The translations under genes were made by a program, and so were the position numbers. The notes beneath the pieces were generated by a model that saw only the letters and a program-made list of their open reading frames with translations, was not told the origin of the DNA and did not search any database. From Melghirimyces algeriensis (GTDB lineage: Bacteria; Bacillota; Bacilli; Thermoactinomycetales; DSM-45169), in contig NZ_FXTI01000002.1 of the NCBI RefSeq assembly GCF_900182565.1, forward strand, positions 186,001 through 250,000: DNA of 64,000 nt, in the 5' to 3' direction. Shown in pieces: positions 53,929 to 61,527 of the stretch. Position 1 is the stretch's first letter. Every line of letters starts with the position of its first letter.

Positions 53929-54234
53929 CTGTTGTCCTCCCAATAAAAAACCAAAAAGCTATTATAGTATATAAATTATTTTCTCGGTTCAATACTTTTT
54001 TCCTTCAATCAAAGAAAAAGTTCCTAAGTTTATTTACAACTTCCTCAAAAATATTTAAAACGCAAAAAATCCCCTCAACAACAGGGGATTTTTTGCGTTT
54101 TAAATCTAAATAAAAAACAACTTATGAAGGGATCAATGGGTGATTGCGGGACAATGATTATCCTAACGCAAAACACCCGATCAGACTATTAGCAAAAGGA
54201 AGTGTTTTCATCTATTACGTATTGCTGAGTCACC
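53929..54234 (-). other. AT-rich intergenic region
   Basis: It holds the MFS promoter region (TTGAAC with TACTAT at 17 bases or TATAAT at 20) and the long terminator below. From 54102 to 54234 I see no gene or signal. Confidence 0.5.
54057..54101 (-). terminator. long perfect inverted-repeat terminator
   Basis: Two perfect 19-base arms, AAAACGCAAAAAATCCCCT and its complement, surround a 7-base loop. Both strands end in T-rich arms, so it works in either direction. On the minus strand it ends the cysK operon, 134 bases past the last stop. Confidence 0.85.
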
Positions 54235-55404
54235 CTACATATTTTTTGATAGGGAAACCTGTTTCCCCACACCAAAGCAATCCTCTTGCATCAACCCTGC
54301 TACTGGATGTTGGATTCCTTTGGATTGAATCAAAACTTGAAAGGCACTCCCCATTCCCTCCTCAAGGGCTAAATGACGGATAGCTCGGTTCCGTCTCGCT
54401 ACCTGTCCAAATGGATCAGAAGGTGGTGGATTCACCAACAAGGTCCAGATGCCGGATCTTAGTAAAAAACGAGCTTGGGTGGTATAGAGGAGATTGTTCA
54501 ACCCCACTTTAGATCCATGCTTCATCAAGGCCGAAAAATGAACATGACAAGTGATATCGGATGTGCCGGGGTCCGAATAGAAATCCTGGTGAAGTTGATG
54601 TTTATGATAGCATCGAAGGGTTCCATTTTTTCGGGCAGGTACGGATAACTCCTCTGTGGTTCCTCCATAATCCATCGTAATTACATAGCCGTTCTTTAAC
54701 CATTGTCCAAGGGTTTCCAACCAGTTGAGTGCATCTAGCGGCACTTCAGCCGACCATCCGACAGGCAAGTTCCAATCCATTTCCAGAAAATAATCGCTCA
54801 AATCTGTGCGGGACGGGGAGAACAAACATTCAACCAGTTCTTTTTTCTGATCATCCCAGGTTACAAAAATTTCTTTTATCCCATTTTCCTGGGAAATAAC
54901 ACGATGAACGGGAAAGGCGTCAAAGAATTCATTGCTAACAAGAATACACGGTAGATCGTTGGGAAGGTCACGGATCTCTTCCACCCAGTAAACCGAAACA
55001 GGGCTGTCCACCAACATTTGCTTCTGAACCGCGCGGTAATACGAGCTGGTCTCCACAATAAACAATCTTCGTGGACGGAATCCCAATCGATCCAGCCCTT
55101 GAATCATATGGGTCGCCAAGATCCCGTCTCCTGCTCCTGCCTCAATTAAATACCAAGATGAACCTTCAGGAAATGACTGAACCATATGGCTGATCCCCTT
55201 GGCCAAGGTCCAACCAAATGCTTCTCCGACCGCTGGACTTGTATAAAAGTCTCCTTCCTTTCCGATTTTAGGCTTCATCCGATGATAGTAACCCCATTCT
55301 GGATGGTAAAGAGCCAATTCCATATACCGTCGGAAAGAAATGGCCTTTCGGGGGGTCTTTTGAATTTCACTGACAATCTCATGTAAAAGAAGAGGTTGAT
55401 CCAT
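54235..55404 (-). CDS. SAM-dependent methyltransferase, MidA/NDUFAF7 family
   Basis: A 389-residue class I methyltransferase. Family landmarks: FRRYMELALYHPEWGYY, GDFYTSPAVGEAFGWTLA, EAGAGDGILATHM (SAM site), LVSNEFFDAFPVHRV, and YVITMDYGGTTEEL. The mitochondrial relative methylates a complex I subunit arginine; the target in bacteria is unknown. The ATG at 55404 follows CAGGAGGGTGAG and is 2 bases past the cysK stop. Confidence 0.88.
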   Translation of the reverse strand: MDQPLLLHEIVSEIQKTPRKAISFRRYMELALYHPEWGYYHRMKPKIGKEGDFYTSPAVGEAFGWTLAKGISHMVQSFPEGSSWYLIEAGAGDGILATHMIQGLDRLGFRPRRLFIVETSSYYRAVQKQMLVDSPVSVYWVEEIRDLPNDLPCILVSNEFFDAFPVHRVISQENGIKEIFVTWDDQKKELVECLFSPSRTDLSDYFLEMDWNLPVGWSAEVPLDALNWLETLGQWLKNGYVITMDYGGTTEELSVPARKNGTLRCYHKHQLHQDFYSDPGTSDITCHVHFSALMKHGSKVGLNNLLYTTQARFLLRSGIWTLLVNPPPSDPFGQVARRNRAIRHLALEEGMGSAFQVLIQSKGIQHPVAGLMQEDCFGVGKQVSLSKNM

Positions 55405-55406
55405 CC

Positions 55407-56375
55407 TCACCCTCCTGATGAAGAAAACAAATCCGTACTCAAATAGCGCTCCCCTGTATCCGGAGCCATACAAACCACTTTTTTGCCTGCTCCCAAACGA
55501 CGAGCAACGTGAAGCGCAGCCCAAACGGATGCCCCGGAAGAGGGTCCAACCAAAATCCCTTCATGCCGTGCCAGTTTGCGGGTCGTACTCGCTGCATCTT
55601 CGTCGGAAACATGAAGAATCTCATCATAGATGTTTTGATCCAGGATCTTGGGAATAAAGCCGGGACTGGTACCGGGAATGTTATGTGTCCCCGGTTGACC
55701 TCCGGCCAACACCGGGGACCCTTGTGGTTCCACTACGGCAATATGAAGTTTTGGATGATGGCGCCGAAGCTCGCTTCCTGTTCCTGTGATTGTTCCTCCT
55801 GTTCCGGCAGTGGCCACAAACGCATCCGGACATCCCCCCATCTGTTTGATAATTTCCGGAGCGGTAGATTGCCGATGCACTTCAGGATTGGCACGATTTT
55901 CAAACTGAAGTGGCATAAAGGATTGGGGGATTTCTTTCATTAACGCTTCCGCCTTGCGAATGGCTCCCGGCATTCGTTCTTCTCCAGGAGAAAGTACGAC
56001 TTCCGCACCATATGCTTTTAAAAGATTGATGCGCTCAGCACTCATTGTATCCGGCATAACCAGGATGGTTCGATACGCACGGGCAGCCCCTGCTAATGCC
56101 AACCCGATGCCCGTATTTCCACTGGTCGGTTCAATAATGGTAGAACCCGGCTTTAAATGCCCCTCTTTCTCCGCCCACCGGATCATATTGAACGCTGTCC
56201 GGTCTTTCACACTGCCACCGGGATTAAACGATTCCAGTTTGACATAAACGGTTGCATCTTTCTCCTCCGTCAGACGGCGCAACTGAACCAGTGGGGTGCA
56301 ACCAATCAAATCAGTGATCTGGTCTGCCACACGCAAAGGTCCCAGCCGGTTCACGTCTCGATCGGTCCGGTCCAC
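55407..56375 (-). CDS. cysK: cysteine synthase family PLP enzyme
   Basis: A beta-replacement PLP enzyme of 322 residues. The PLP Lys is in NPGGSVKDRTAF, the substrate loop is EPTSGNTGIG, and the phosphate site is ATAGTGGTITGTG. The most likely reaction is O-acetylserine (or O-phosphoserine) plus sulfide to cysteine; a cystathionine beta-synthase-like role (MccA) cannot be excluded. The start is a GTG 8 bases after AAAGGAGGT, lying 25 bases inside the rhodanese gene. Confidence 0.88.
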   Translation of the reverse strand: MDRTDRDVNRLGPLRVADQITDLIGCTPLVQLRRLTEEKDATVYVKLESFNPGGSVKDRTAFNMIRWAEKEGHLKPGSTIIEPTSGNTGIGLALAGAARAYRTILVMPDTMSAERINLLKAYGAEVVLSPGEERMPGAIRKAEALMKEIPQSFMPLQFENRANPEVHRQSTAPEIIKQMGGCPDAFVATAGTGGTITGTGSELRRHHPKLHIAVVEPQGSPVLAGGQPGTHNIPGTSPGFIPKILDQNIYDEILHVSDEDAASTTRKLARHEGILVGPSSGASVWAALHVARRLGAGKKVVCMAPDTGERYLSTDLFSSSGG

Positions 56376-56674
56376 TCCAACATACCTCCTTTCAAATTAT
56401 AAAGCTGTTGAAAACCCGCATCGGACAATAGATGGGCCGCCATCACACTCCGGCGACCACTTCGGCAAATCAAGAGAATCTTTTGATCTTTATAGGGCTC
56501 CAACTCTCCCATACGTTGCTCGATTTGATCCAAGGCAATGTGGTGGGCGTTGGGGATGTGTCCTTCTTGATACTCTTCTTCGGTTCGAACATCCACCAAA
56601 ACATATTGATTCCATTCCGTTTCACTGGATTGACTCAGTTCCTGTGCTTCCACATCGGTATATGTATTTTCCAT
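56351..56674 (-). CDS. rhodanese-domain sulfurtransferase
   Basis: A single rhodanese domain of 107 residues. The active-site Cys loop is CRSGRRS (~residue 71), with EEYQEGHIPNAHHIAL before it. It would carry persulfide sulfur and could feed the cysteine synthase whose start it overlaps. The ATG at 56674 is preferred over the preceding GTG because GGAGG lies 7 bases away. Confidence 0.9.
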   Translation of the reverse strand: MENTYTDVEAQELSQSSETEWNQYVLVDVRTEEEYQEGHIPNAHHIALDQIEQRMGELEPYKDQKILLICRSGRRSVMAAHLLSDAGFQQLYNLKGGMLEWTGPIET

Positions 56675-56730
56675 CACTCTGCCTCCTGCATGATGTTTTC
56701 TCTATCATAACACGCCTTTTCCATGCGATA

Positions 56731-56768
56731 AAAACAAAGAAGCTTGTCCCTACTTGGACAAAGCTTCC
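56731..56768 (-). terminator. intrinsic terminator after resA-like gene
   Basis: The minus strand reads GAAGCTTTGTCC-AAGTA-GGGACAAGCTTC followed by TTTGTTTTTATCG. The stem begins inside the last codons of the gene. Confidence 0.85.
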
Positions 56769-57280
56769 AACACATATCCCTCAATCTGACCTTCATTCAT
56801 CTCTCCATTCACTTTACGGACAACCTTTCCATTCTTATCGATAAAAATGGAGGAGGGAATGGGACCGATCCCGTAAAGCTTGGTCACTTTTCGATCCGGA
56901 TCCAGTACAATAGGAAAGTTCAGATTCAACTGTCTGGCAAAACCGCTCACTGTCACTTTGGTTTCCGCAATATTTACACCTACGACAGCAAAACCTTTGT
57001 CTTTGTGTTTATCATATACTTTTTGAATCGCGGGCATTTCATCACGGCAAGGTTTGCACCATGTTGCCCAAAAATTGAGCAATACCGCTTTTCCCTTTAA
57101 GTCACTCAATTGCAGCGTTTCTCCGTCCAACGTTTTCAGCTTAAATTCCGGTGCCGTTTTTCCGACTTCCACATTCTCCTTTTGTTCATCCCCAAGCGTC
57201 TGGTAAATGGCCACTCCCAACAGCGCCACCAACACCAACATCAGCACTCGGCGAACCCAGTACCGCATCTTTCGGTTCAT
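56750..57280 (-). CDS. thiol-disulfide oxidoreductase, ResA-like
   Basis: 176 residues: a membrane anchor (~residues 10-27), then an extracytoplasmic thioredoxin fold with the active site NFWATWCKPCRDEMP (~73-80) and the cis-Pro region IPSSIFIDKNG. ResA-type proteins reduce apocytochrome c before heme attachment, using electrons from CcdA. The ATG at 57280 is chosen because it gives the usual short cytoplasmic head. ccdA is directly upstream. Confidence 0.88.
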   Translation of the reverse strand: MNRKMRYWVRRVLMLVLVALLGVAIYQTLGDEQKENVEVGKTAPEFKLKTLDGETLQLSDLKGKAVLLNFWATWCKPCRDEMPAIQKVYDKHKDKGFAVVGVNIAETKVTVSGFARQLNLNFPIVLDPDRKVTKLYGIGPIPSSIFIDKNGKVVRKVNGEMNEGQIEGYVLEALSK

Positions 57281-57354
57281 TGATATCACCCATTCACCTG
57301 CAATAATCAACAAAAACAGAAAAGATATGAACTTCCCTCTTGAGGGTATTAACA

Positions 57355-58068
57355 TTAAAACCCTTGAAAACCGCCAAACATATCGAGCAACCATTGAGTG
57401 ATGATTGTCATTTGGTCAGTATAGAGAAGGACACCAAACACCACCATCAGAGCTCCCCCCACCTTCATCAGGCGAGTGGAATATTTTATAATCCAGCGTG
57501 TTCGACCCAGGAAAAAGGCCATAACAAAAAAAGGGATGGCAAAACCGAGGGTATAGGCCGTAATATAAAATAAAGCGGCTGTTGGATTTGTTGAAGACAT
57601 CATTAAAACCGCTCCCAAAATCGGTCCCGTACAGGGCGTCCATCCGGCGGCAAATCCCATGCCGATAAAGGAAGAACCGAAATACCCCCAACGTTTTCCA
57701 CCAAAGCTTACCTTTTTCTCCCGCATCATAAATGTCGGTTGAAAGATTCCAAGAAGAAAAAGGCCCATCACCGCTATGAAAACGCCACTTAACATTCGAA
57801 CCAGATCTTGATATTGGTTAAAAAATTTCCCCACCCAACTGGCCGTAAAACCCAAGGCAAAAAAGATGACAGAAAAACCAAGAATGAAAAAGAGTGTATG
57901 AATCATTGTCGCCCGTTTTAATTCCCACGGACGGTCTTTATCTTTCAGCTGATTGACCGATACTCCTGTGATATAGGAGATATAAGAAGGATAAAGAGGA
58001 AGACAACAAGGGGAAACAAATGAAAGAATCCCCGCTCCAAAGGCCAAGAAAATATTTACATCCGCCAT
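57355..58068 (-). CDS. ccdA: cytochrome c biogenesis protein CcdA
   Basis: A six-helix membrane protein that moves electrons from cytoplasmic thioredoxin to outside oxidoreductases. The two redox Cys are in the paired motifs SFVSPCCLPLYPSY (N-half) and GWTPCTGPILGA (C-half). 237 residues. It lies between the two thioredoxin-like genes, which would be its acceptors. Confidence 0.93.
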   Translation of the reverse strand: MADVNIFLAFGAGILSFVSPCCLPLYPSYISYITGVSVNQLKDKDRPWELKRATMIHTLFFILGFSVIFFALGFTASWVGKFFNQYQDLVRMLSGVFIAVMGLFLLGIFQPTFMMREKKVSFGGKRWGYFGSSFIGMGFAAGWTPCTGPILGAVLMMSSTNPTAALFYITAYTLGFAIPFFVMAFFLGRTRWIIKYSTRLMKVGGALMVVFGVLLYTDQMTIITQWLLDMFGGFQGF

Positions 58069-58099
58069 CCATGATTCTCCCCTTCCAACACAAACCAGA

Positions 58100-58702
58100 C
58101 TATGAAGTCAATTCTTCCATAATTTCTTCCAATTGCTCTTTGGACATGGAACCCATGATGCGTTTGGTAATCTCACCTTCACTGTTCACAATAAAGGTCT
58201 GTGGAATGTTAAAGATGGAGTATTTCTGGCTCACTTCCTCCGTTTGGTCTACCACCACCGGAAACGTATATCCGTTATCCTCCAGAAATGTCTTCATTCC
58301 CAACTCTTTGTCCTGTGTGTTCACCATAATAAAATTTACTTGATCCTTGTATTGATCATATGCCTCCTGAAGGTGAGGCATCTCGACTCTGCAAGGACCG
58401 CACCAGGAAGCCCAGAAGTTGATCAAGCTGGGTTTTCCATCATTTTGGGACAGCGTAACACTTTTTCCTTCCAAGGTCTCCAGTGTAAAATCCGGTGCCC
58501 GAAATCCCTCGGCGGCCTTTTCCTCTCGTACAGGTTTCTTTGTTTCTTTCTTTTGTTCCGGATCTTTCTTCTGTTCTTCACCGGATGTCTCTGATCCAGA
58601 TGTCTGTTGTTCGTTTTTATCCATCGATGCCCAGATCGCCCCACCCACCGCTGCGAGAATCACTAATCCAACCAAGAGATTGCGCCAGAATGAACGTTGC
58701 AT
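58100..58702 (-). CDS. extracytoplasmic thioredoxin-like protein (TlpA/ResA family)
   Basis: 200 residues: an N-terminal anchor (~8-26), a highly charged Lys/Glu linker (~30-65), then a thioredoxin domain with NFWASWCGPCRVEMP and cis-Pro in NIPQTFIVNSEG. It is a second CcdA-dependent reductase with a WCGPC site, where its neighbour has WCKPC, suggesting different partners. Confidence 0.9.
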   Translation of the reverse strand: MQRSFWRNLLVGLVILAAVGGAIWASMDKNEQQTSGSETSGEEQKKDPEQKKETKKPVREEKAAEGFRAPDFTLETLEGKSVTLSQNDGKPSLINFWASWCGPCRVEMPHLQEAYDQYKDQVNFIMVNTQDKELGMKTFLEDNGYTFPVVVDQTEEVSQKYSIFNIPQTFIVNSEGEITKRIMGSMSKEQLEEIMEELTS

Positions 58703-58775
58703 ACGTGCCCTCCTCTCAATTCAAAGCAATCCTTGACCACTTTACCAAAACCTTTTATCCGATAAAAGGGAGTTG

Positions 58776-59501
58776 TCATTTCCTTTTCACCTGTCCAAAC
58801 CCCGTCATCCAGCCCATCAAAGCCATTGCAACAAAAAGCCATTGCTCCCTAGCAAGCCCCCATATCCCTGTCACTGGATAATAATTAAAATAGGAGACGA
58901 TTAACAATCCAACCCCAGAAGAAACCCCGATCCAGCGAAAGGTTCCACCCGGCCGAAGATGTGAACGCGCTTTCCACCAAGAAACAAACACAGCCGTTAA
59001 GACAAGCACTGTATACCAATGAATCGGGTGGTACGTCTCTTGATATCCCGGTGGAGAAATCCCCCAGGGAACCGTCGTCACCTCTCCCAGTCGCACAAAT
59101 AGAAGGGAATAGCCCCAGCCCGTCACCAGTCCGGTAATCGCTGCTGCATCGACAGCATTCCAAAACGAACACCGCCTTTTCCATGAAAACCATCCCAGAA
59201 ATCCGCAGGCGGCCGCCCAGGCCAGCCACTCTCCCTTTTCCGAACCGGATACGAACAACAGATTTCCCGGATGGTCCAAAACGGAAAGGGGATGCCATAA
59301 CAATGGACTCCAACGCCAGACGATAAACCAGATCAGAGCTGCAAAGAGAAACCCTTCACTCCATTTCACCGCTTTTTGTCCGGTCTCCGGAGGCAACCAT
59401 TTCTCAGCCGCTTTTCCACCCGCGAACATCCCCAACCACAGGGTGATCCAGGAAATCGGCAATAGAAACGAACCCAACGGCAAGACCTCTGTTGTTAACA
59501 T
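58776..59501 (-). CDS. multi-pass membrane protein, distant Lgt-like
   Basis: 241 residues with about seven hydrophobic segments. The part at ~130-165 (LVTGWGYSLLFVRLGE, TVPWGI, HPIHWY) recalls the active region of prolipoprotein diacylglyceryl transferase (R-x-GN-x-x-x-x-E ... PWG ... HP-x-x-x-Y). However, the GN pair and the HGG-type motif of true Lgt are not visible, so it is probably not a functional Lgt. It is co-directional with the TlpA/CcdA genes. Function unknown. Confidence 0.55.
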   Translation of the reverse strand: MLTTEVLPLGSFLLPISWITLWLGMFAGGKAAEKWLPPETGQKAVKWSEGFLFAALIWFIVWRWSPLLWHPLSVLDHPGNLLFVSGSEKGEWLAWAAACGFLGWFSWKRRCSFWNAVDAAAITGLVTGWGYSLLFVRLGEVTTVPWGISPPGYQETYHPIHWYTVLVLTAVFVSWWKARSHLRPGGTFRWIGVSSGVGLLIVSYFNYYPVTGIWGLAREQWLFVAMALMGWMTGFGQVKRK

Positions 59502-59749
59502 TGGCCTCTCCCCTCACCGTGTCCAATCCCATTCAGTTCAATATATATACATACCTCCCTATATCATACCATCTATTGTCGGCCAACCTCTTTTCGTATA
59601 AACCATAGTTGTGTTGATTCTGTGAAAAGAAGGGCTGACTCCAGTCTTTTTCACCAATCTAGTTCAAAAATCGTATTCACGAAACCTTTACAAACCGGTA
59701 AGCTCAAAAAGAAAGAACAAAGTAACAATGATTAAAGAGGGAAGATCCT
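59502..59749. other. divergent intergenic region
   Basis: It separates the Lgt-like gene (minus) from the deacetylase (plus). AT-rich with several -10-like boxes (TATGAT near 59565 on the minus strand, TTTACA near 59688 on the plus) but no convincing hexamer pair. No gene seen. Confidence 0.4.
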
Positions 59750-60637
59750 GTGAAAGCATATCTCATTTTGGGTACGATCATCAGCTTCTCTGTCATGACT
59801 GCTTCCTGTTCCTCCCCTGTACAAACACTGGAGGGCTCCACAAAAGCCAAAACACCCTCCATCTCTCAAAAAATCAAAGATTCAGGAAAAGAAATGTCCG
59901 ACCCATCCATCAAACAACAAACAACTTCATCCCTGCAAACAACGTTGATTCAAAAATACCGGGGACAAACTCCCACCCAATGGGGAGAACAGGTGATGGG
60001 TGTCAAAACCCACTTAAACACCTCTGAAAAAGTTGTCGCCCTTACCTTCGATGCCTGTGGAGGGGAACATGGGAATGGCTATGATAAAAAGCTGATTCGT
60101 TTTCTGCAAAAAGAAGAAATTCCTGCCACTTTATTTATCAACAGTCGCTGGATTGATGCCAATATGCATACGTTTCGCTCCCTGGCTGACAACCCGTTAT
60201 TTGAAATAGAAAATCATGGCTTTCAGCACCGTCCGTTATCGGTTAACGGGAAATCAGCTTACGGCATTCCAGGAACGGAAAATGTTAAAGAAGCGGTAAA
60301 CGAAATCATGTTGAACCAACAAAAAATCAAACAGTTAACGGGAAAGGCCCCTCGATTTTTCCGGTCGGGAACCGCATACTATGATGAAGTAAGCGTTCGG
60401 ATGGCGGAAGAAGCTGGATTGCAAGTCGTCAACTTTGATATTCGCGGGGATGCGGGAGCCACCTACTCAAAGGATCAGGTCAAACAGGCATTGCTTCAAG
60501 CGAAACCGGGTTCGATCATCCTCCTTCATATGAATCGACCCGCAAAAGGAACGGCTGAGGGAGTAATCGAGGCCATCCCGCTTCTTCGTAACAAAGGATT
60601 TCAATTTGTAAAGCTGAATCAAATCCCGTTAAAGTGA
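59750..60637 (+). CDS. polysaccharide deacetylase family lipoprotein
   Basis: 295 residues. A lipoprotein signal with a lipobox ending MTASC (Cys ~20) and a Ser/Thr/Lys-rich linker. The NodB domain starts at ~100: motif 1 VALTFDACGGEHG, motif 2 ENHGFQHRPL (metal His pair), motif 3 FFRSGTAYYDE, and motif 5 SIILLHMNRP. It should remove acetyl groups from a cell-wall glycan outside the membrane. The start is a GTG after AGAGGGAAG. Confidence 0.88.
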   Translation: MKAYLILGTIISFSVMTASCSSPVQTLEGSTKAKTPSISQKIKDSGKEMSDPSIKQQTTSSLQTTLIQKYRGQTPTQWGEQVMGVKTHLNTSEKVVALTFDACGGEHGNGYDKKLIRFLQKEEIPATLFINSRWIDANMHTFRSLADNPLFEIENHGFQHRPLSVNGKSAYGIPGTENVKEAVNEIMLNQQKIKQLTGKAPRFFRSGTAYYDEVSVRMAEEAGLQVVNFDIRGDAGATYSKDQVKQALLQAKPGSIILLHMNRPAKGTAEGVIEAIPLLRNKGFQFVKLNQIPLK

Positions 60638-60683
60638 TATCAACTACTGTTTATGATGCAAAACAATGGAAGGATGTCTCACT

Positions 60684-61262
60684 GTGATTCAACCGTTCAT
60701 GGAAACCATTTCAGCCACAGGTCCCTGGGGACCCGTTATTGCATTTATCGCTAGTCTCTTTCTTAATCTTTTTGGAGTGGTACCCGGCGCTGTGGTAACC
60801 GGAGGTTTTGTCCTGATTTGGGGACCCATTTGGGGCGGGGGACTCGCTTGGCTGGGGGAAGTGATCGGTTCCGGATTGGCATTTCTTCTTTTACGCTCCG
60901 GCTATCGATTTCGCTCTGGACAAGAGGCACCCCATTGGCGATGGATCAGCCATATAAACACTTGGTCCCGCAAGCGGCAGATATACGCTGTCCTAGCTGC
61001 ACGGCTCATTCCCTTTATTCCCGCCGGAGCAGTGAATCTTGTAGGTGCTCTGTCCACACTTCGATTCCGAGACTATTTATTTGCAACCGCCGTTGGAAAA
61101 TTGCCGTCCACCGCGCTGGAAGCACTGGTTGCCTACGACCTGATTCATATCAAAGAAAATGCCTTTCGACTCGTGATCGTACTGCTGGCGCTGGCAATTG
61201 CAGGATGGTTGTGGAAAGGAAAAGAACGAAAAAAACAAATCATCCCCTCTCAGTCTTCATAG
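60684..61262 (+). CDS. VTT-domain (DedA/TVP38-like) membrane protein
   Basis: 192 residues with five to six hydrophobic segments and the VTT core: NLFGVVPGAVVTGGFVLIWG, GEVIGSGLAFLLLR, and AARLIPFIPAGAVNLVGAL then FATAVGKLPSTALEALV. Relatives act as lipid scramblases or transporters of undecaprenyl or other phospholipids. The GTG at 60684 is preferred because GGAAGG precedes it; the ATG at 60666 lacks a ribosome site. Probably co-transcribed with the deacetylase. Confidence 0.85.
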   Translation: MIQPFMETISATGPWGPVIAFIASLFLNLFGVVPGAVVTGGFVLIWGPIWGGGLAWLGEVIGSGLAFLLLRSGYRFRSGQEAPHWRWISHINTWSRKRQIYAVLAARLIPFIPAGAVNLVGALSTLRFRDYLFATAVGKLPSTALEALVAYDLIHIKENAFRLVIVLLALAIAGWLWKGKERKKQIIPSQSS

Positions 61263-61265
61263 ATT

Positions 61266-61301
61266 GCAGGAAAGGCGCCGGTTCATCGGCGCCTTTCCTG
61301 G
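61266..61301. terminator. convergent hairpin terminator
   Basis: Perfect 12-base arms AGGAAAGGCGCC / GGCGCCTTTCCT with an 8-base loop, between the converging VTT and copZ genes. The T-run is short on both strands. Confidence 0.7.
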
Positions 61302-61302
61302 T

Positions 61303-61509
61303 CTACTTCACATCATAGCCTTGAGCCTCCACGGCTTCCTTCATCCTGGACTCATCCGTTTTTGTTGCATCATATTCCACAATGACCTGATGTTCTTCCA
61401 GGCGAACCTCTGCCTTTTCCACTCCCTCCATCCTTGTAAGAACCTCTTCTACCGCGCTTTTACAATGACCACAACTCATACCTTCTACGTGAAGAATGGT
61501 TTTTGCCAT
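61303..61509 (-). CDS. copZ: copper chaperone CopZ
   Basis: A 68-residue heavy-metal-associated domain. The Cu(I) site is GMSCGHCKSAV (~residues 9-19), with the usual beta-alpha-beta-beta-alpha-beta layout. It delivers copper to CopA. The ATG at 61509 has GGAGG 10 bases upstream. Last gene of the copper operon. Confidence 0.94.
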   Translation of the reverse strand: MAKTILHVEGMSCGHCKSAVEEVLTRMEGVEKAEVRLEEHQVIVEYDATKTDESRMKEAVEAQGYDVK

Positions 61510-61527
61510 ATCCAATCAACCTCCAGT

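Noticed and set aside
54057..54101. The long perfect inverted repeat as a transposon end or attachment site
   Set aside because: T-rich arms, short loop and position after an operon are those of a terminator, and no second copy is present.
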